Source: JABWAJ01 sp038323375
GTDB lineage: Bacteria; Bacteroidota; Bacteroidia; Chitinophagales; Saprospiraceae
Reading direction: 5' to 3'
Assembly: GCA_038323375.1 (NCBI GenBank)
Contig: JBBQGV010000022.1
Span: 1 to 64,000, forward strand
DNA: 64,000 bases
Shown: positions 43,963-53,192 of the stretch, one piece after another
Numbering within the stretch: the stretch's first letter is position 1
Layout of the letters: each line of letters opens with the position of its first letter
Translations under genes and position numbers: made by a program
Notes under the pieces: model-generated
What the model saw: the letters and a program-made list of their open reading frames with translations, nothing else
Databases searched by the model: none
What the model was told of the DNA's origin: nothing

Positions 43963-44280
43963 GGCAGTCGTTAGTCTTTAGTTGGCAGTTTTTCAGTTGG
44001 CAGGCTTCAGTTGGCAGTTAGGCTCAAGATTTAACACGTTGATTATTATGACATTAGTTTCTGTTGGAATTGGCAGTCTTATTACGTATTCCAATGAATT
44101 GGCTACTAACCGATTTGCTTTTTTTCCTGAAATAGGATAGGATATGTATTTTCATCCGAACCGAACCCAATCCTGCCAACTGCCCACTGCTGCCTGCCAA
44201 CTGTATTCCTAACCCATATTTTCATCCAAAATAAAACCCAATCCTGCCAACTGCCCACTGCTGCCTGCCAACTATATTCC
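43963..44280. repeat. TTGGCAGT arrays, inverted and with a 70-bp tandem duplication
   Basis: TTGGCAG occurs at least five times in 43961-44076 on the plus strand. CTGCCAACT occurs four times in 44173-44272, so the two sets form a large inverted array. The right part is a 70-base tandem repeat (44149-44218 and 44219-44280), each unit with AATCCTGCCAACTGCCCACT. No gene is present. Confidence 0.8.
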
Positions 44281-44281
44281 A

Positions 44282-47158
44282 TCAAGAACTTACCGGCATC
44301 GTCCAAATTGGCAATTCAGGAATATAAAACTGGTAAGTATTGAAAGATCGGTACACAACTTCGTGGATGCGTTCCCGAATTTTATTGCTAAACAACTTCC
44401 AGTTGCTTGCATCCGGGTAGAGGCGGTTGGATAAAAAGACATAAACCAGATCCGATTTCGGGTCTGCCCAAACGCAGGTTCCGGTAAATCCGGTATGCCC
44501 AAACGTTTCCAGGCTGGCTTGTTCCGCATAAGCTGCGCGATATTTTTCGTTAGGTCGGTCAAAACCCAGTCCCCGATGATTACCATGGTTATTGCTGATG
44601 AAGTGGGTCACTGTTTTTTCATTCAGAAACCGTTGCCCGCCATAAACACCGCCATCCATTAGCATCTGGAAAAGTACGGTTAAATCTTCCGCGCTGGTGA
44701 ACAACCCTGCATTGCCTGCAATCCCACCCATCAGAGCCGCAGTAGGGTCGTGTACATAGCCGTGTACCAATTGCTGGCGCCACCGCTGGTCGTTTTCAGT
44801 AGGCACGATGCGGTGGCGTTCGTAGCGCTTCATCGGGCAATAAGCCGTATTGCGCAAGCCCATGGGCCGGTAGAAGTTTTCCTCCATCCAGTTGTCAATG
44901 GCCATATCGCCCATTTTGGTCTCTAAGATTTTTTGCAACAGCATGAAATTTGCATCGCTGTAGCGGTAATCTCTGCCCCGATCCACTTGCAGGCGGTGTA
45001 CATCTTTCCAAACCTGTCGTTCAAAAAAACGGTTAAAAAAGAAGCGGTCTGCTACCTGAATGGAAAACGTATCGGTTTGATTTTTGCAGAAATACAAAGC
45101 ACAATTTGCATTGTCTTTTTCACGATAAGCGACATAAGGCACGATCGGCATGTGCGGCTGTAAACCGGATTGGTGAATGAGCAGTTTCCGGATCGGGATC
45201 TTGCGAATGGTAGAGGTTTTATCACAGGGCAGGTGATGTTCGATGTGTTCGCTCAGCCGAAAGCGCCCTTGTTCGTATAATTTCATCGCTGCTAAAGTCG
45301 TAGCAGCAACCTTACTTACCGAAGCAATATCGTACAGGTCGTCCGCCATAACCGGGTGATCGGCTTTGTAAGTGTGATAACCAAAAGCTCTGCTGTAGAT
45401 GATTTTCCCACTTTTAGCCACCACTACCTGGCATCCTGGCGTTGCGTGGTCTTGGATGGCGGCATAAACGATGCGGTCAATTCCGGTCAACCGGGTTGCT
45501 GCGATTCCTGCATCTTCGGGCGCCGTGAACTTCAGCCGAACCGGCTTAAAAGTTGCGCCAGCACCTACCGGAAATTGCGCAGATACCGCTACCGGTAGTT
45601 TTCCGTGAGGGGCCATTGCGCCAAACAAAACCTGCGCAGCTGCTGTTTCCGTAACCTGGTTGTTTTCATAAAGCTGTAGGACGGTGAGGGAAGTATCCAG
45701 GTCGCGCAACAGCGCAGGCACTCCAAAATTCACTACAACAACATGGGCGCGTTTGGCAGTGGCCAGCACCTGGCGAAGGAAAGCACTGTCTGCCGGACTT
45801 CCCGCTTTGAGGCGATCCATCGTCACGATAAAAACCAGCGATTCGCAAAATTCTTCTCCTTCATCAAGGGTAAAATCCCGCTGAATCTGGTAGTCTGCAT
45901 ACTTGGAAACCTGGTGGTAGAAAGCCGATAAAGGCTGGCGGCAATGGGAAACTAAGCGGAAGTCTAAATTTCGCAAGTCTTTAAATGGCAATATGTTGTT
46001 TTGGTTGTGAATCAAACTGGTTGCTTTTTCAAAAAGCACCCGCCCAACCGATCCCCATTGCGGATCTTCAAAATGGGACAGGATGATTTCCTGCTCGGGC
46101 GGCAGGCAGCCCACTGCGGCATAATACTGAAAAGTGCCTTCGGGCGGCAACGCCGGAGTTTTGATTTTTACCCAGGATTTTGCTAAGAGTACCTTGCGCA
46201 CCTTTTCGTCAATCGCTTGCTGGTTGATGAGTTTTTGTTGCAGCAAACGCCGGAATGCCACAACCACGCGCTCCGGAGCGCGATCCACCACATACAGATC
46301 AATTCCTGCCCGAATCCAGGCGGCAATGTCTTGTTCCGTTTTTACCCGTGCCATCAACAGCCCTCCAAAAGCAAGGCGTTTGAAAAATGCGGCTGTCAGA
46401 AAAGAAAAGGGCAATTTCCGGATCGAGTCGTCTTTCAGCAATTGGTCGTCAATCCAGAACCCGGAGACGCCGGCATTGATCGCCTCCTGATAGCCTTGCA
46501 ACTCCGCCAGACTTGCCGCCGACGTATCGCGCATCGCCCGAAGGTGGCGAGCATTCCAATGGTCGGCTACGCTGAGCAGATGTTGTTGGTTGAGCCGTTT
46601 CACCTGATTGAGGGGATCGGGTTGTCCGTTTTCGGCGCCGCCAGGAGCAGGGATGATGGCGCAATTGAGGCCCAATGCTTGTAATTGGCGGAAGTACAAC
46701 TCCCTAAAATGCGTGAACATTGTATCGGAACCGGCAGCCTGAAGGGTCAGGTTGCGCGGCAACAGGGGCAGTTCGGTAAACTGGCTGTTGAGCAGGATTG
46801 CTTCACTCGTGGCCAGCAGCAAAGGCAACGGTGCCAGGCGGCGGCAGGTATCTGCGATCCGCAAATATTCGGGTAAAGGCAAGTTGCTCATCCACAAACC
46901 GCCTATCCCTCCTTCTGCGATCCAGTTTCTGACATTTCCTTCAATCTTCGGCGTGGGTACATCTGATTCCAGGACGATTAACTGGCCAATTTTCTGTTCC
47001 AGCGACATGGTTTTTACCAGCGAATCCACCCAGGCTGAAGACGGAACAGCAAACGGGGTGGGCGCATGCGTCAGGTGCTCCGTGGTGGCCTTCTGGCACT
47101 TGGTAGCGATGCAGGCGAGCGCAAGGATGATGATTAAAAAACTGTATCTGAACATCAT
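44282..47158 (-). CDS. GH3-like N-domain fused to a serine beta-lactamase-type hydrolase, lipoprotein
   Basis: Starting at ATG 47158 (958 residues) the protein has a lipobox LALAC. An N-terminal glycoside hydrolase family 3-like TIM barrel (about 40-350) opens with MSLEQKIGQLIV. The conserved KHFPGHG of NagZ-type enzymes and the nucleophile SDDL are not found; the matching places read ADHWNARHL and LLMARVKT, so this domain is probably inactive. A GH3 C-terminal-like part follows (about 350-540). The last 380 residues are a penicillin-binding-type hydrolase with SVSK (SxxK), YSDAN (YxN) and HTG, so that part should be active. Such fusions occur in Bacteroidota; a role in peptidoglycan turnover is likely. 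Confidence 0.82.
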   Translation of the reverse strand: MMFRYSFLIIILALACIATKCQKATTEHLTHAPTPFAVPSSAWVDSLVKTMSLEQKIGQLIVLESDVPTPKIEGNVRNWIAEGGIGGLWMSNLPLPEYLRIADTCRRLAPLPLLLATSEAILLNSQFTELPLLPRNLTLQAAGSDTMFTHFRELYFRQLQALGLNCAIIPAPGGAENGQPDPLNQVKRLNQQHLLSVADHWNARHLRAMRDTSAASLAELQGYQEAINAGVSGFWIDDQLLKDDSIRKLPFSFLTAAFFKRLAFGGLLMARVKTEQDIAAWIRAGIDLYVVDRAPERVVVAFRRLLQQKLINQQAIDEKVRKVLLAKSWVKIKTPALPPEGTFQYYAAVGCLPPEQEIILSHFEDPQWGSVGRVLFEKATSLIHNQNNILPFKDLRNLDFRLVSHCRQPLSAFYHQVSKYADYQIQRDFTLDEGEEFCESLVFIVTMDRLKAGSPADSAFLRQVLATAKRAHVVVVNFGVPALLRDLDTSLTVLQLYENNQVTETAAAQVLFGAMAPHGKLPVAVSAQFPVGAGATFKPVRLKFTAPEDAGIAATRLTGIDRIVYAAIQDHATPGCQVVVAKSGKIIYSRAFGYHTYKADHPVMADDLYDIASVSKVAATTLAAMKLYEQGRFRLSEHIEHHLPCDKTSTIRKIPIRKLLIHQSGLQPHMPIVPYVAYREKDNANCALYFCKNQTDTFSIQVADRFFFNRFFERQVWKDVHRLQVDRGRDYRYSDANFMLLQKILETKMGDMAIDNWMEENFYRPMGLRNTAYCPMKRYERHRIVPTENDQRWRQQLVHGYVHDPTAALMGGIAGNAGLFTSAEDLTVLFQMLMDGGVYGGQRFLNEKTVTHFISNNHGNHRGLGFDRPNEKYRAAYAEQASLETFGHTGFTGTCVWADPKSDLVYVFLSNRLYPDASNWKLFSNKIRERIHEVVYRSFNTYQFYIPELPIWTMPVSS

Positions 47159-47281
47159 GTTTAAGGCAGCATCTCCGGTTTTCCCGGATTTTGGCACTAT
47201 TGGAAAATTTAATGTCTTGAGTAGGTAAAAAAAATACTTCGCCAAGTTAGTTTTTTTTTGGCTAAACCTTCATTTCTATCG

Positions 47282-47616
47282 CTAAGGGTCGCTGAATTAA
47301 TAAGGGTCGCTTTCTCCGGGCAAGGCATTTTGATTCTAATCATGGCGGGGGTTCCCGACCTTAGCCATAGCTAAGGGTCGCTGAATTAATAAGTGTCGCT
47401 TTCTCCGGGCAAGGCATTTTGATTCTAACCAAGGCGGGGGTTCCCGACCTTAGCCATAGCTAAGGGAGGTGGTTCCCCAACGCGGGGTAGGAGCAAAAGA
47501 CCTCCTGGAAAAGTGGACAGTTATTATCTCAGCGACCCTAAGGGAGGTGGTTTCCCAACGCAGAGTAGGAGCAAAAGACCTCCTGGAAAAGTGGACAGTT
47601 ATTATTTCAGCGACCC
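47282..47616. repeat. Compound tandem repeat: 2 x 89 bp plus 2 x 78 bp, palindromic as a whole
   Basis: Two 89-base units (47282-47370, 47371-47459) are followed by two 78-base units (47461-47538, 47539-47616). The first unit opens CTAAGGGTCGCTGAATTAAT and the last closes ATTATTTCAGCGACCCTAA, its near reverse complement. Each 78-base unit contains GGGAGGTGG...GACCTCCT, a further hairpin. It lies upstream of both flanking genes. The remaining DNA to 47834 has no supported gene. Confidence 0.85.
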
Positions 47617-47834
47617 TAAAAAGAAACACCTCCTCATAGTGGTATCCCCTCGCTTTTTGCATCCTCTTTTTTAGAAATGTTAGTATTTGCCGTTCGTCGA
47701 AACTACGTCTTACTGATCGTTTAAATTAACCTTTCGGTCTAAGTGTGGTTCCGAATTCGCCGGATGGGATGCAACTTGCGGCTGTATTTGACATTGAGAT
47801 GACATTTTTGAATCTTTCAAACCCGACTGTAATT

Positions 47835-49055
47835 ATGAAAAAAATCTTCCTGTCAGCAGCCCTGCTGGCATTGGGCTTGTCTGTTGCGACAGCTCAGAAA
47901 ATCAGCGGCAAAGCGGTGTTGCCTGACGGAAAACCGGCAGAATTCGCAACAATCATGCTGATGAACGCCGCAGATTCTACCCTTGCAAAAGGCGCTGTTG
48001 CTGAATTGGATGGCGCGTACGAATTGCCCAACCCGAAAGCAGGCGAGTATTACCTCCACATTAGTTTGATCGGCTACGACAAATACTACAGCCCGGTTTT
48101 TACTTATAATACGGGGAATATGACCCTTGATCCAGTTAAATTGGCCAACCAGCCAACAGAGCTGAAAGAGGTGACTGTCACGGCCAAAAAACCGCTGATC
48201 GAAGTGAAAGCCGACCGCACGATCTTCAACGTAGAGGCGAGCATTACGGCAGCCGGTTCGAACGGGCTGGAACTGTTGCGCAAAACCCCGGGTGTGGTCA
48301 TTGACAACAATGAAAACATCCAGTTGCGGGGCAAAAACGGCGTGGAAGTCTACCTCGACGGCAAGCGCTCTTACATGAGTCCGCAGGAATTGGCGAACCT
48401 GCTTAAAGGCATGAACGCCAGCGACATCGAAGCAATCGAAGTAATCACCAACCCTTCGGCCAAGTTTGACGCGTCGGGCAATGCGGGCATCGTCAACATT
48501 CGTCTGAAGAAAAACAAAAACTTCGGTACCAACGGCTCTGTCAACCTCAGTGGCGCTTACGGCGAAGGCCCCAAAGCCAATGCTTCTCTGAACCTCAACC
48601 ACCGCAACAAAAACCTGAACCTTTTCGGCAATGCAAGCGGCGGCTACAACGAGTGGTACAACAGCATGAACCTGTACCGCATTCAGAACGATAAAGTGTT
48701 CGATCAGCGCCAGAAACAAGTGAGCGAAGGCAGCCCGTTTAATGCGAAAGTCGGTGCCGACCTTTCCGTGGGTACGAAACATACCTTTGGCGTGCTGGCG
48801 AACCTCAATACCAATTTTATGAATCGTACCTGGGACAGCAACAGCCGGACTTTGATTTCCCCGGCAGCAACGCCCTCCGCCATTGATTCAATCCTGATTG
48901 CTTCCAATTTGATTAACGGAAACAACACCAACGCGAACTTTAACTTCAACTACCGTTTTGCGGACACGCTGGGCAATGAGTTTACGTTCGATGCAGACCG
49001 CGGATTTTTCCGTTCGACAAACGAGAGTTTCCAGCCCAACTTTTACAAAAGTTAG
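47835..49055 (+). pseudogene. Outer-membrane beta-barrel receptor (TonB-like), C-terminal half missing
   Basis: ATG 47835 gives a 406-residue product with a signal peptide ending ATAQ, a carboxypeptidase-like domain (KISGKAVLPDGKPAEFATIML), and a plug (LLRKTPGVVIDNNENIQLRGKNGVEVYLDGKR). The barrel begins but stops after about 170 residues, whereas this family usually has about 780-820 residues. The stop lies directly beside a palindrome (49056-49133), so an insertion or deletion removed the rest. The truncated barrel is unlikely to insert in the membrane. Confidence 0.78.
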
Positions 49056-49133
49056 GGTTAAAGTAGAAAGGTTAAAGGGAACCACGTATCCTGATGAAAT
49101 TACGTAATTTCCTTTAACCTTTCCACTTAAACC
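49056..49133. repeat. Palindrome at the break of the barrel gene
   Basis: GGTTAAAGTAGAAAGG followed by TTAAAGGGAA (49056-49081) pairs imperfectly with TTCCTTTAACC and TTTCCACTTAAACC (49109-49133). In the centre GAAATTACGTAATTTC (49096-49111) is a perfect 16-base palindrome. Confidence 0.8.
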
Positions 49134-49154
49134 TTATTCCCCTTCCGGAACCTC

Positions 49155-49496
49155 CTACTCCTTTCCCCCTGTCAGGTCTTCTATGCTGGCCTGAGGCACG
49201 GTGGTTATTACCGACTGGATGCCATTTTCCATGGTTGCTTTTGAAGCGTACATCTGGCTGGATCCGATGACTTGTTTGTTGGCGGCCAGCAAATTGAAGT
49301 GTAACTTTCCGTTGGCGGCTTCTTTGCGTTCGAAGTTGGCATCACCGGCAGCGTTGATTTTTACCGATTCTACGCCGTTTTTACAGCTGGCTTTACTGGC
49401 ATAAGCCTGGCTGGACAGAATGATCTGACCATTGCCCGCTTTGAGCCGGAAGTAAAATTTGTCGCTCGTTTCGCTTTGAAAAATCTCAAACTTCAT
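49155..49496 (-). CDS. YegP-family protein (DUF1508), two repeats
   Basis: The 113-residue protein contains two copies of the DUF1508 unit: KFYFRLKAGNGQIILSSQAY with ASKASCKNGVESVK (about 12-46), and LHFNLLAANKQVIGSSQMY with ASKATMENGIQSV (about 65-98). This matches YegP of E. coli in length and layout. The function is unknown. No operon partner is visible. Confidence 0.93.
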   Translation of the reverse strand: MKFEIFQSETSDKFYFRLKAGNGQIILSSQAYASKASCKNGVESVKINAAGDANFERKEAANGKLHFNLLAANKQVIGSSQMYASKATMENGIQSVITTVPQASIEDLTGGKE

Positions 49497-49524
49497 CCTA
49501 AACAGTTTTTTGACGATGAATAAT

Positions 49525-49547
49525 TATAGTCCGATAACTGCGTTATA
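49525..49547. repeat. Solitary end of palindromic family A
   Basis: TATAGTCCGATAACTGCGTT at 49525-49544 matches the inner part of the family A ends at 7392, 26682 and 31146. The opposite end is not found; a CCAATTCCATTGG dyad follows at 49553. Confidence 0.6.
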
Positions 49548-49646
49548 CCCGGCCAATTCCATTGGTGCCTGAAAAATGGCTGTTTGGCTGCTCCACCTAG
49601 AAGAGCATCGCCTAAAAATAGGCAAAGGTCGAAGAATGTCAAATGT

Positions 49647-49680
49647 TTTGTGCGCATAATCTCTGAACCCCGTATTTTTG
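49647..49680 (+). promoter_or_regulatory. Promoter of the outer-membrane barrel gene
   Basis: TTTG (49647-49650) and TATTTTTG (49673-49680) fit the -33/-7 consensus with 22 bases between. Transcription would start about 10 bases before the ATG at 49697, giving a very short leader. Confidence 0.55.
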
Positions 49681-49696
49681 TAAGAAAATTATCTGT

Positions 49697-50446
49697 ATGA
49701 AATACCTGAATTTCTTCTTGCTTTTATTGCTTGCGACCCCTGTTGCCAAGGCTCAGGAAACGGATAGCAGCAACCCCTGGCGTGTTTACCTGAACGGCAA
49801 CTTCCAGTTGGGGATTCCCCAGCAGGATTTTAAAGAAAACCTTGACCGGATCGGCATTGGTGGCGGCGGACTTCTGTTGTTCCAACTCGGCGAATTGCCT
49901 TTGTACGCCGGTGCAGAATTTTCCGGAATGTCTTACGACCGCGAATCCATTGATTACACCGTTAATGTCGGCGGATTTTTGAGAGATTACGAACTGCGCA
50001 CGAGTAATAGTATTTTTATGATGCACGGCATGTTGCGCATCCAACCCAACATCAATGGCCCTGTTCGGCCCTATCTGGATGGCATGGTGGGAACCAAAAA
50101 CCTGTTCACCCGCACTCGCCTTATTGAAGACGACAACGGCGACCCCGACAACAACGACGAGGACAGCCGCATTGAAACGGGCGACTGGGCTTTCAGCTAT
50201 GGCGGTGCATTGGGCATCCAATTTGATATTTCGCGTTCTCAGGGCATTTTGCTCGACCTGCGTTGTGCGTTTCTGCCCGGCGCGAATGCCAGCTACTTAG
50301 TGCGCAAACCCGGCGACAATGTGAATTACGACGAACCCATTGACGCATTTGAAAAAAAGTCTTCTCCAACAACTTTACTCATGCCACAGATTGGGTTGAC
50401 TTTTTCACTGAGTAGCTTCTCAGACAGCGGCAGCAATGATTATTGA
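49697..50446 (+). CDS. Outer-membrane beta-barrel protein
   Basis: The 249-residue protein has a signal peptide ending AKAQ (about 1-19) and alternating strands of an eight-stranded type porin-like barrel, for example LPLYAGAEFSGMSYD, MMHGMLRIQPNI and WAFSYGGALGIQFDI. One loop is very acidic (EDDNGDPDNNDEDSRIE) and may bind calcium. The family is not known by function. Its TGA (50444-50446) overlaps the start of a metallo-beta-lactamase relic. Confidence 0.7.
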   Translation: MKYLNFFLLLLLATPVAKAQETDSSNPWRVYLNGNFQLGIPQQDFKENLDRIGIGGGGLLLFQLGELPLYAGAEFSGMSYDRESIDYTVNVGGFLRDYELRTSNSIFMMHGMLRIQPNINGPVRPYLDGMVGTKNLFTRTRLIEDDNGDPDNNDEDSRIETGDWAFSYGGALGIQFDISRSQGILLDLRCAFLPGANASYLVRKPGDNVNYDEPIDAFEKKSSPTTLLMPQIGLTFSLSSFSDSGSNDY

Positions 50447-50694
50447 TAGGCCAAGACAACATCGTCGTTTGGGTTGAACAGGAAAAGGTCTTGTACGGAG
50501 GGTGTTTTATCAAAAGCACAGAAAGTCAAGGATTGGGGAATATTGCAGATGCAGCGTTAGATGAATGGGCGGCTTCCATCAGGCGGGCCATGAAAGCTTG
50601 CAGCAAGGCCAAATACGTCATTCCAGGGCACCAAAATTGGGATAGCAATAAAAGCCTGCAACATACCTTGAAGCTGCTGCGACGCCATAAATAG
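50443..50694 (+). pseudogene. C-terminal relic of a subclass B1 metallo-beta-lactamase
   Basis: Readable from a TTG at 50443 for 83 residues. DNIVVWVEQEKVLYGGCFIKS contains the zinc-ligand Cys of B1 enzymes, and LGNIADAALDEW and AKYVIPGHQNWDSN follow, with the His ligand in PGH; the ending LQHTLKLLRRHK is typical of IND/BlaB/CcrA-like enzymes. The first half, with HxHxD and the first zinc site, is absent, because the join lies at the stop codon of the barrel gene. It cannot be an active enzyme. Confidence 0.8.
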
Positions 50695-50734
50695 TCATCC
50701 TGAAAATTTCCATGCTTTCCATATCTGAAAAACT

Positions 50735-50742
50735 TAGCTTTG
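50735..50742 (+). promoter_or_regulatory. -7 promoter element of the PBP1A gene
   Basis: TAGCTTTG fits TAnnTTTG and lies 11 bases before the ATG at 50754. TTTC motifs upstream are candidate -33 elements. The leader would be only a few bases. Confidence 0.5.
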
Positions 50743-50753
50743 CGTTCTTATAA

Positions 50754-53189
50754 ATGATCCAATCTTCACCCTCTTTTATGAAGTGGCAACAGCAACTAAA
50801 AGTAGCAGGACAAAAAACACGGGCAGCATGGGAATTCGTCTGGGGGCCGTGGCGGCGTTTTGAACAAAAATGGCCGCGGCTGTCCAAATGGATTGCCTGG
50901 CCTGCGCGGGCTTTCAGCGTTTTGATCGGCTTGCTCATTTTGTTTTGGATGGGCATTGCCTTATCGGTTCCTTCTGTGCGCGAATTGCGCGAAGTACAAA
51001 CCCAGATCGCTTCCGAAATCTATTCTGCGGATGGCGTGCTGTTGGGAAGGTACTTCAACCAATACCGCACCGTTGTCAAATACGAGGATATACCACAACA
51101 CATCATCCAGGCGCTGGTGGCTACGGAAGACGAACGCTTCTTCAGGCACAAGGGCATAGACTACCGGAGTTGGGGTCGGGTGTTTTACCGCACCATTTTG
51201 CGCCGGGACGACTCCGGCGGCGGAGGCAGTACCATCAGCCAGCAATTGGCTAAAAACCTTTTCCCGCGCAAAGACTACATGGTGCTTTCCCTGCCCATCA
51301 ATAAAATCACTGAAATCATTACCGCCCGCCGGCTGGAACGCGCCTACGATAAAGAACAATTGTTGGCGCTGTATCTGAATACCGTGCCATTCAGCGAAAA
51401 CATTTACGGGATCGACGTCGCTTCCCGGCGCTTTTTCAACAAAGCTCCGGCTGAGTTAACGATTGAAGAAGGCGCTACACTGATCGGTTCCCTAAAGGCG
51501 ACCTCAACGTATAACCCTGTCAAAGCGCCGGATCGGACTAAACAACGCCGCAACGTAGTGCTGACGCAAATGCTGAAAAACAACTACCTCAATAAACCTG
51601 TCTGCGATTCTTTGCAACAATTGCCTTTGGTCACCAATTACAATCCGGTGATTAACAACCAGGGCGTCGCGCCGTATTTTCGGGAATTTGTACGCCAGGA
51701 AGCGCTGCAATTGCTGTCGGAAATGCGCAAGCCCAACGGAGAACCTTACGATCTTTATAAAGATGGCTTAAAAATCCATACGACCCTGAATTCTGACATC
51801 CAACGCATCGCGGAAGAAGCCGTAAAAGAACAAATGAGCCAGTTGCAAAGCACGTTCGACCGGCACTGGCGCGGCCAGAAACCATGGGGAGATGATGCAG
51901 TGATTGACCAGGCCATGCGTGCGTCGAAGCGCTACAAACAACACGTGGAAGAAGGGCTTTCCGAGGCCGAGATCCTGACAAAATTTGAAGAAAAAATTCC
52001 GATGACCATTTTTAGCTGGGAAGGAGACACCGAAGTGGAAATGAGCCCGTTAGACTCCGTCCGCTATCATTTTGCGTTGCTCCAGGTCGGCTTTATGGCC
52101 ATGGAACCCTACACCGGATACATCCGTGCCTGGGTGGGCGGCATTGACTACGATCATTTTCAGTACGACCACGTCCGCGCACAGCGGCAGACTGGCTCGG
52201 TTTATAAACCTATTATTTATGCGCAGGCTTTGCGCAGTGGCATTCCCCCCTGCGAACAATTGCCAAATCGCCTGACGGTTTACCACGAATACGAAAAAGG
52301 TAACTGGGCTCTTAAAGATCCACGCCGGGAAGATCCCGATCCGCACATCAGCCCGGAAGGTAAAGACGAAGACGATTGGGTGCCGCAAAATGCCGACGGT
52401 AAATACGGTGGTTCCTACTCTATGCAGGGTGCCCTGACCAATTCCGTGAATACCATTTCCGTTTCACTCATCATGCGCACGGGCGTGCAACCAGTGATTG
52501 ACTTGTCGCGCCGCTTAGGCATCACCGGAGAAATTCCGGAAGAGCCCTCCATCGCATTGGGTACTGCAGAGGTGTCGCTCTACGACATGGTTGGCGCGTT
52601 TGGTGCCATTGCCAGTCGGGGCCGAAAAACTAAACCGATCGTCATCAGTCGCATCGAAACGCACGACGGGAAAATACTGGCCCGTTTCGACCAGGGACAA
52701 CCGGAGCAAATCCTGACCGAAACCCAGGCCGACATAGTGACGCACATGCTCCAGTCGGTCGCTTCTTATGGCACCGCGAGCCGCCTGAAATGGAAATATG
52801 GATTGTATAACTATGCGATAGCCGGGAAAACCGGCACCACCCAAAACCAGGCGGACGGCTGGTTCATTGGCTTTACGCCGAATCTGGTTGCCGGCGCGTG
52901 GGTAGGAGGCGATTCTCCTTTGGTGCGTTTCCGCACATTTGAGTACGGACAAGGCGCTGCGACCGCCTTACCGGTTTGGGGATTTTTTATGAAAAAGCTA
53001 TTGGAGGATCCGGCTTTTGCCGACTGGAAAGATGCAAAGTTTCCGGAGCTTCCGCCTGATATTTCCCGCGAATTAGCCTGTACTATGCGGATTAGATCAG
53101 CAGAAGAATTATTGGCCGATTCGCTGGCAGCGGATACCTTGTTGCCGATAGATTTTCCGGCGCTTGATTCTTTAGAAACGTTTTTTTGA
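50754..53189 (+). CDS. Bifunctional penicillin-binding protein 1A
   Basis: The 811-residue class A PBP has one membrane anchor (about 52-72), a GT51 glycosyltransferase domain (Glu125 in ATEDERFFRHKGID, then GGGSTISQQLAKNLF) and a transpeptidase domain with SVYK at 482-485 (nucleophile Ser482), SVNT, and KTG at 692-694. It makes glycan strands and cross-links peptidoglycan. The ending past the KTG motif is short and normal. It is alone on its strand; gldC converges from the other side with three bases between stops. Confidence 0.93.
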   Translation: MIQSSPSFMKWQQQLKVAGQKTRAAWEFVWGPWRRFEQKWPRLSKWIAWPARAFSVLIGLLILFWMGIALSVPSVRELREVQTQIASEIYSADGVLLGRYFNQYRTVVKYEDIPQHIIQALVATEDERFFRHKGIDYRSWGRVFYRTILRRDDSGGGGSTISQQLAKNLFPRKDYMVLSLPINKITEIITARRLERAYDKEQLLALYLNTVPFSENIYGIDVASRRFFNKAPAELTIEEGATLIGSLKATSTYNPVKAPDRTKQRRNVVLTQMLKNNYLNKPVCDSLQQLPLVTNYNPVINNQGVAPYFREFVRQEALQLLSEMRKPNGEPYDLYKDGLKIHTTLNSDIQRIAEEAVKEQMSQLQSTFDRHWRGQKPWGDDAVIDQAMRASKRYKQHVEEGLSEAEILTKFEEKIPMTIFSWEGDTEVEMSPLDSVRYHFALLQVGFMAMEPYTGYIRAWVGGIDYDHFQYDHVRAQRQTGSVYKPIIYAQALRSGIPPCEQLPNRLTVYHEYEKGNWALKDPRREDPDPHISPEGKDEDDWVPQNADGKYGGSYSMQGALTNSVNTISVSLIMRTGVQPVIDLSRRLGITGEIPEEPSIALGTAEVSLYDMVGAFGAIASRGRKTKPIVISRIETHDGKILARFDQGQPEQILTETQADIVTHMLQSVASYGTASRLKWKYGLYNYAIAGKTGTTQNQADGWFIGFTPNLVAGAWVGGDSPLVRFRTFEYGQGAATALPVWGFFMKKLLEDPAFADWKDAKFPELPPDISRELACTMRIRSAEELLADSLAADTLLPIDFPALDSLETFF

Positions 53190-53192
53190 GAA

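Noticed and set aside
43963..44280. CRISPR array
   Set aside because: The repeats are 7-9 bases with irregular spacing or a simple 70-bp duplication; no cas gene is present.
44106..44306. 66-codon minus-strand frame in the TTGGCAGT array
   Set aside because: It is a translation of the tandem repeat and has no independent support.
47450..47662. 70-codon minus-strand frame made of two 26-residue repeats
   Set aside because: The repeat is explained by the 78-bp DNA unit; the hairpin structure and the lack of a promoter argue against a gene. It stays possible if transcripts are found.
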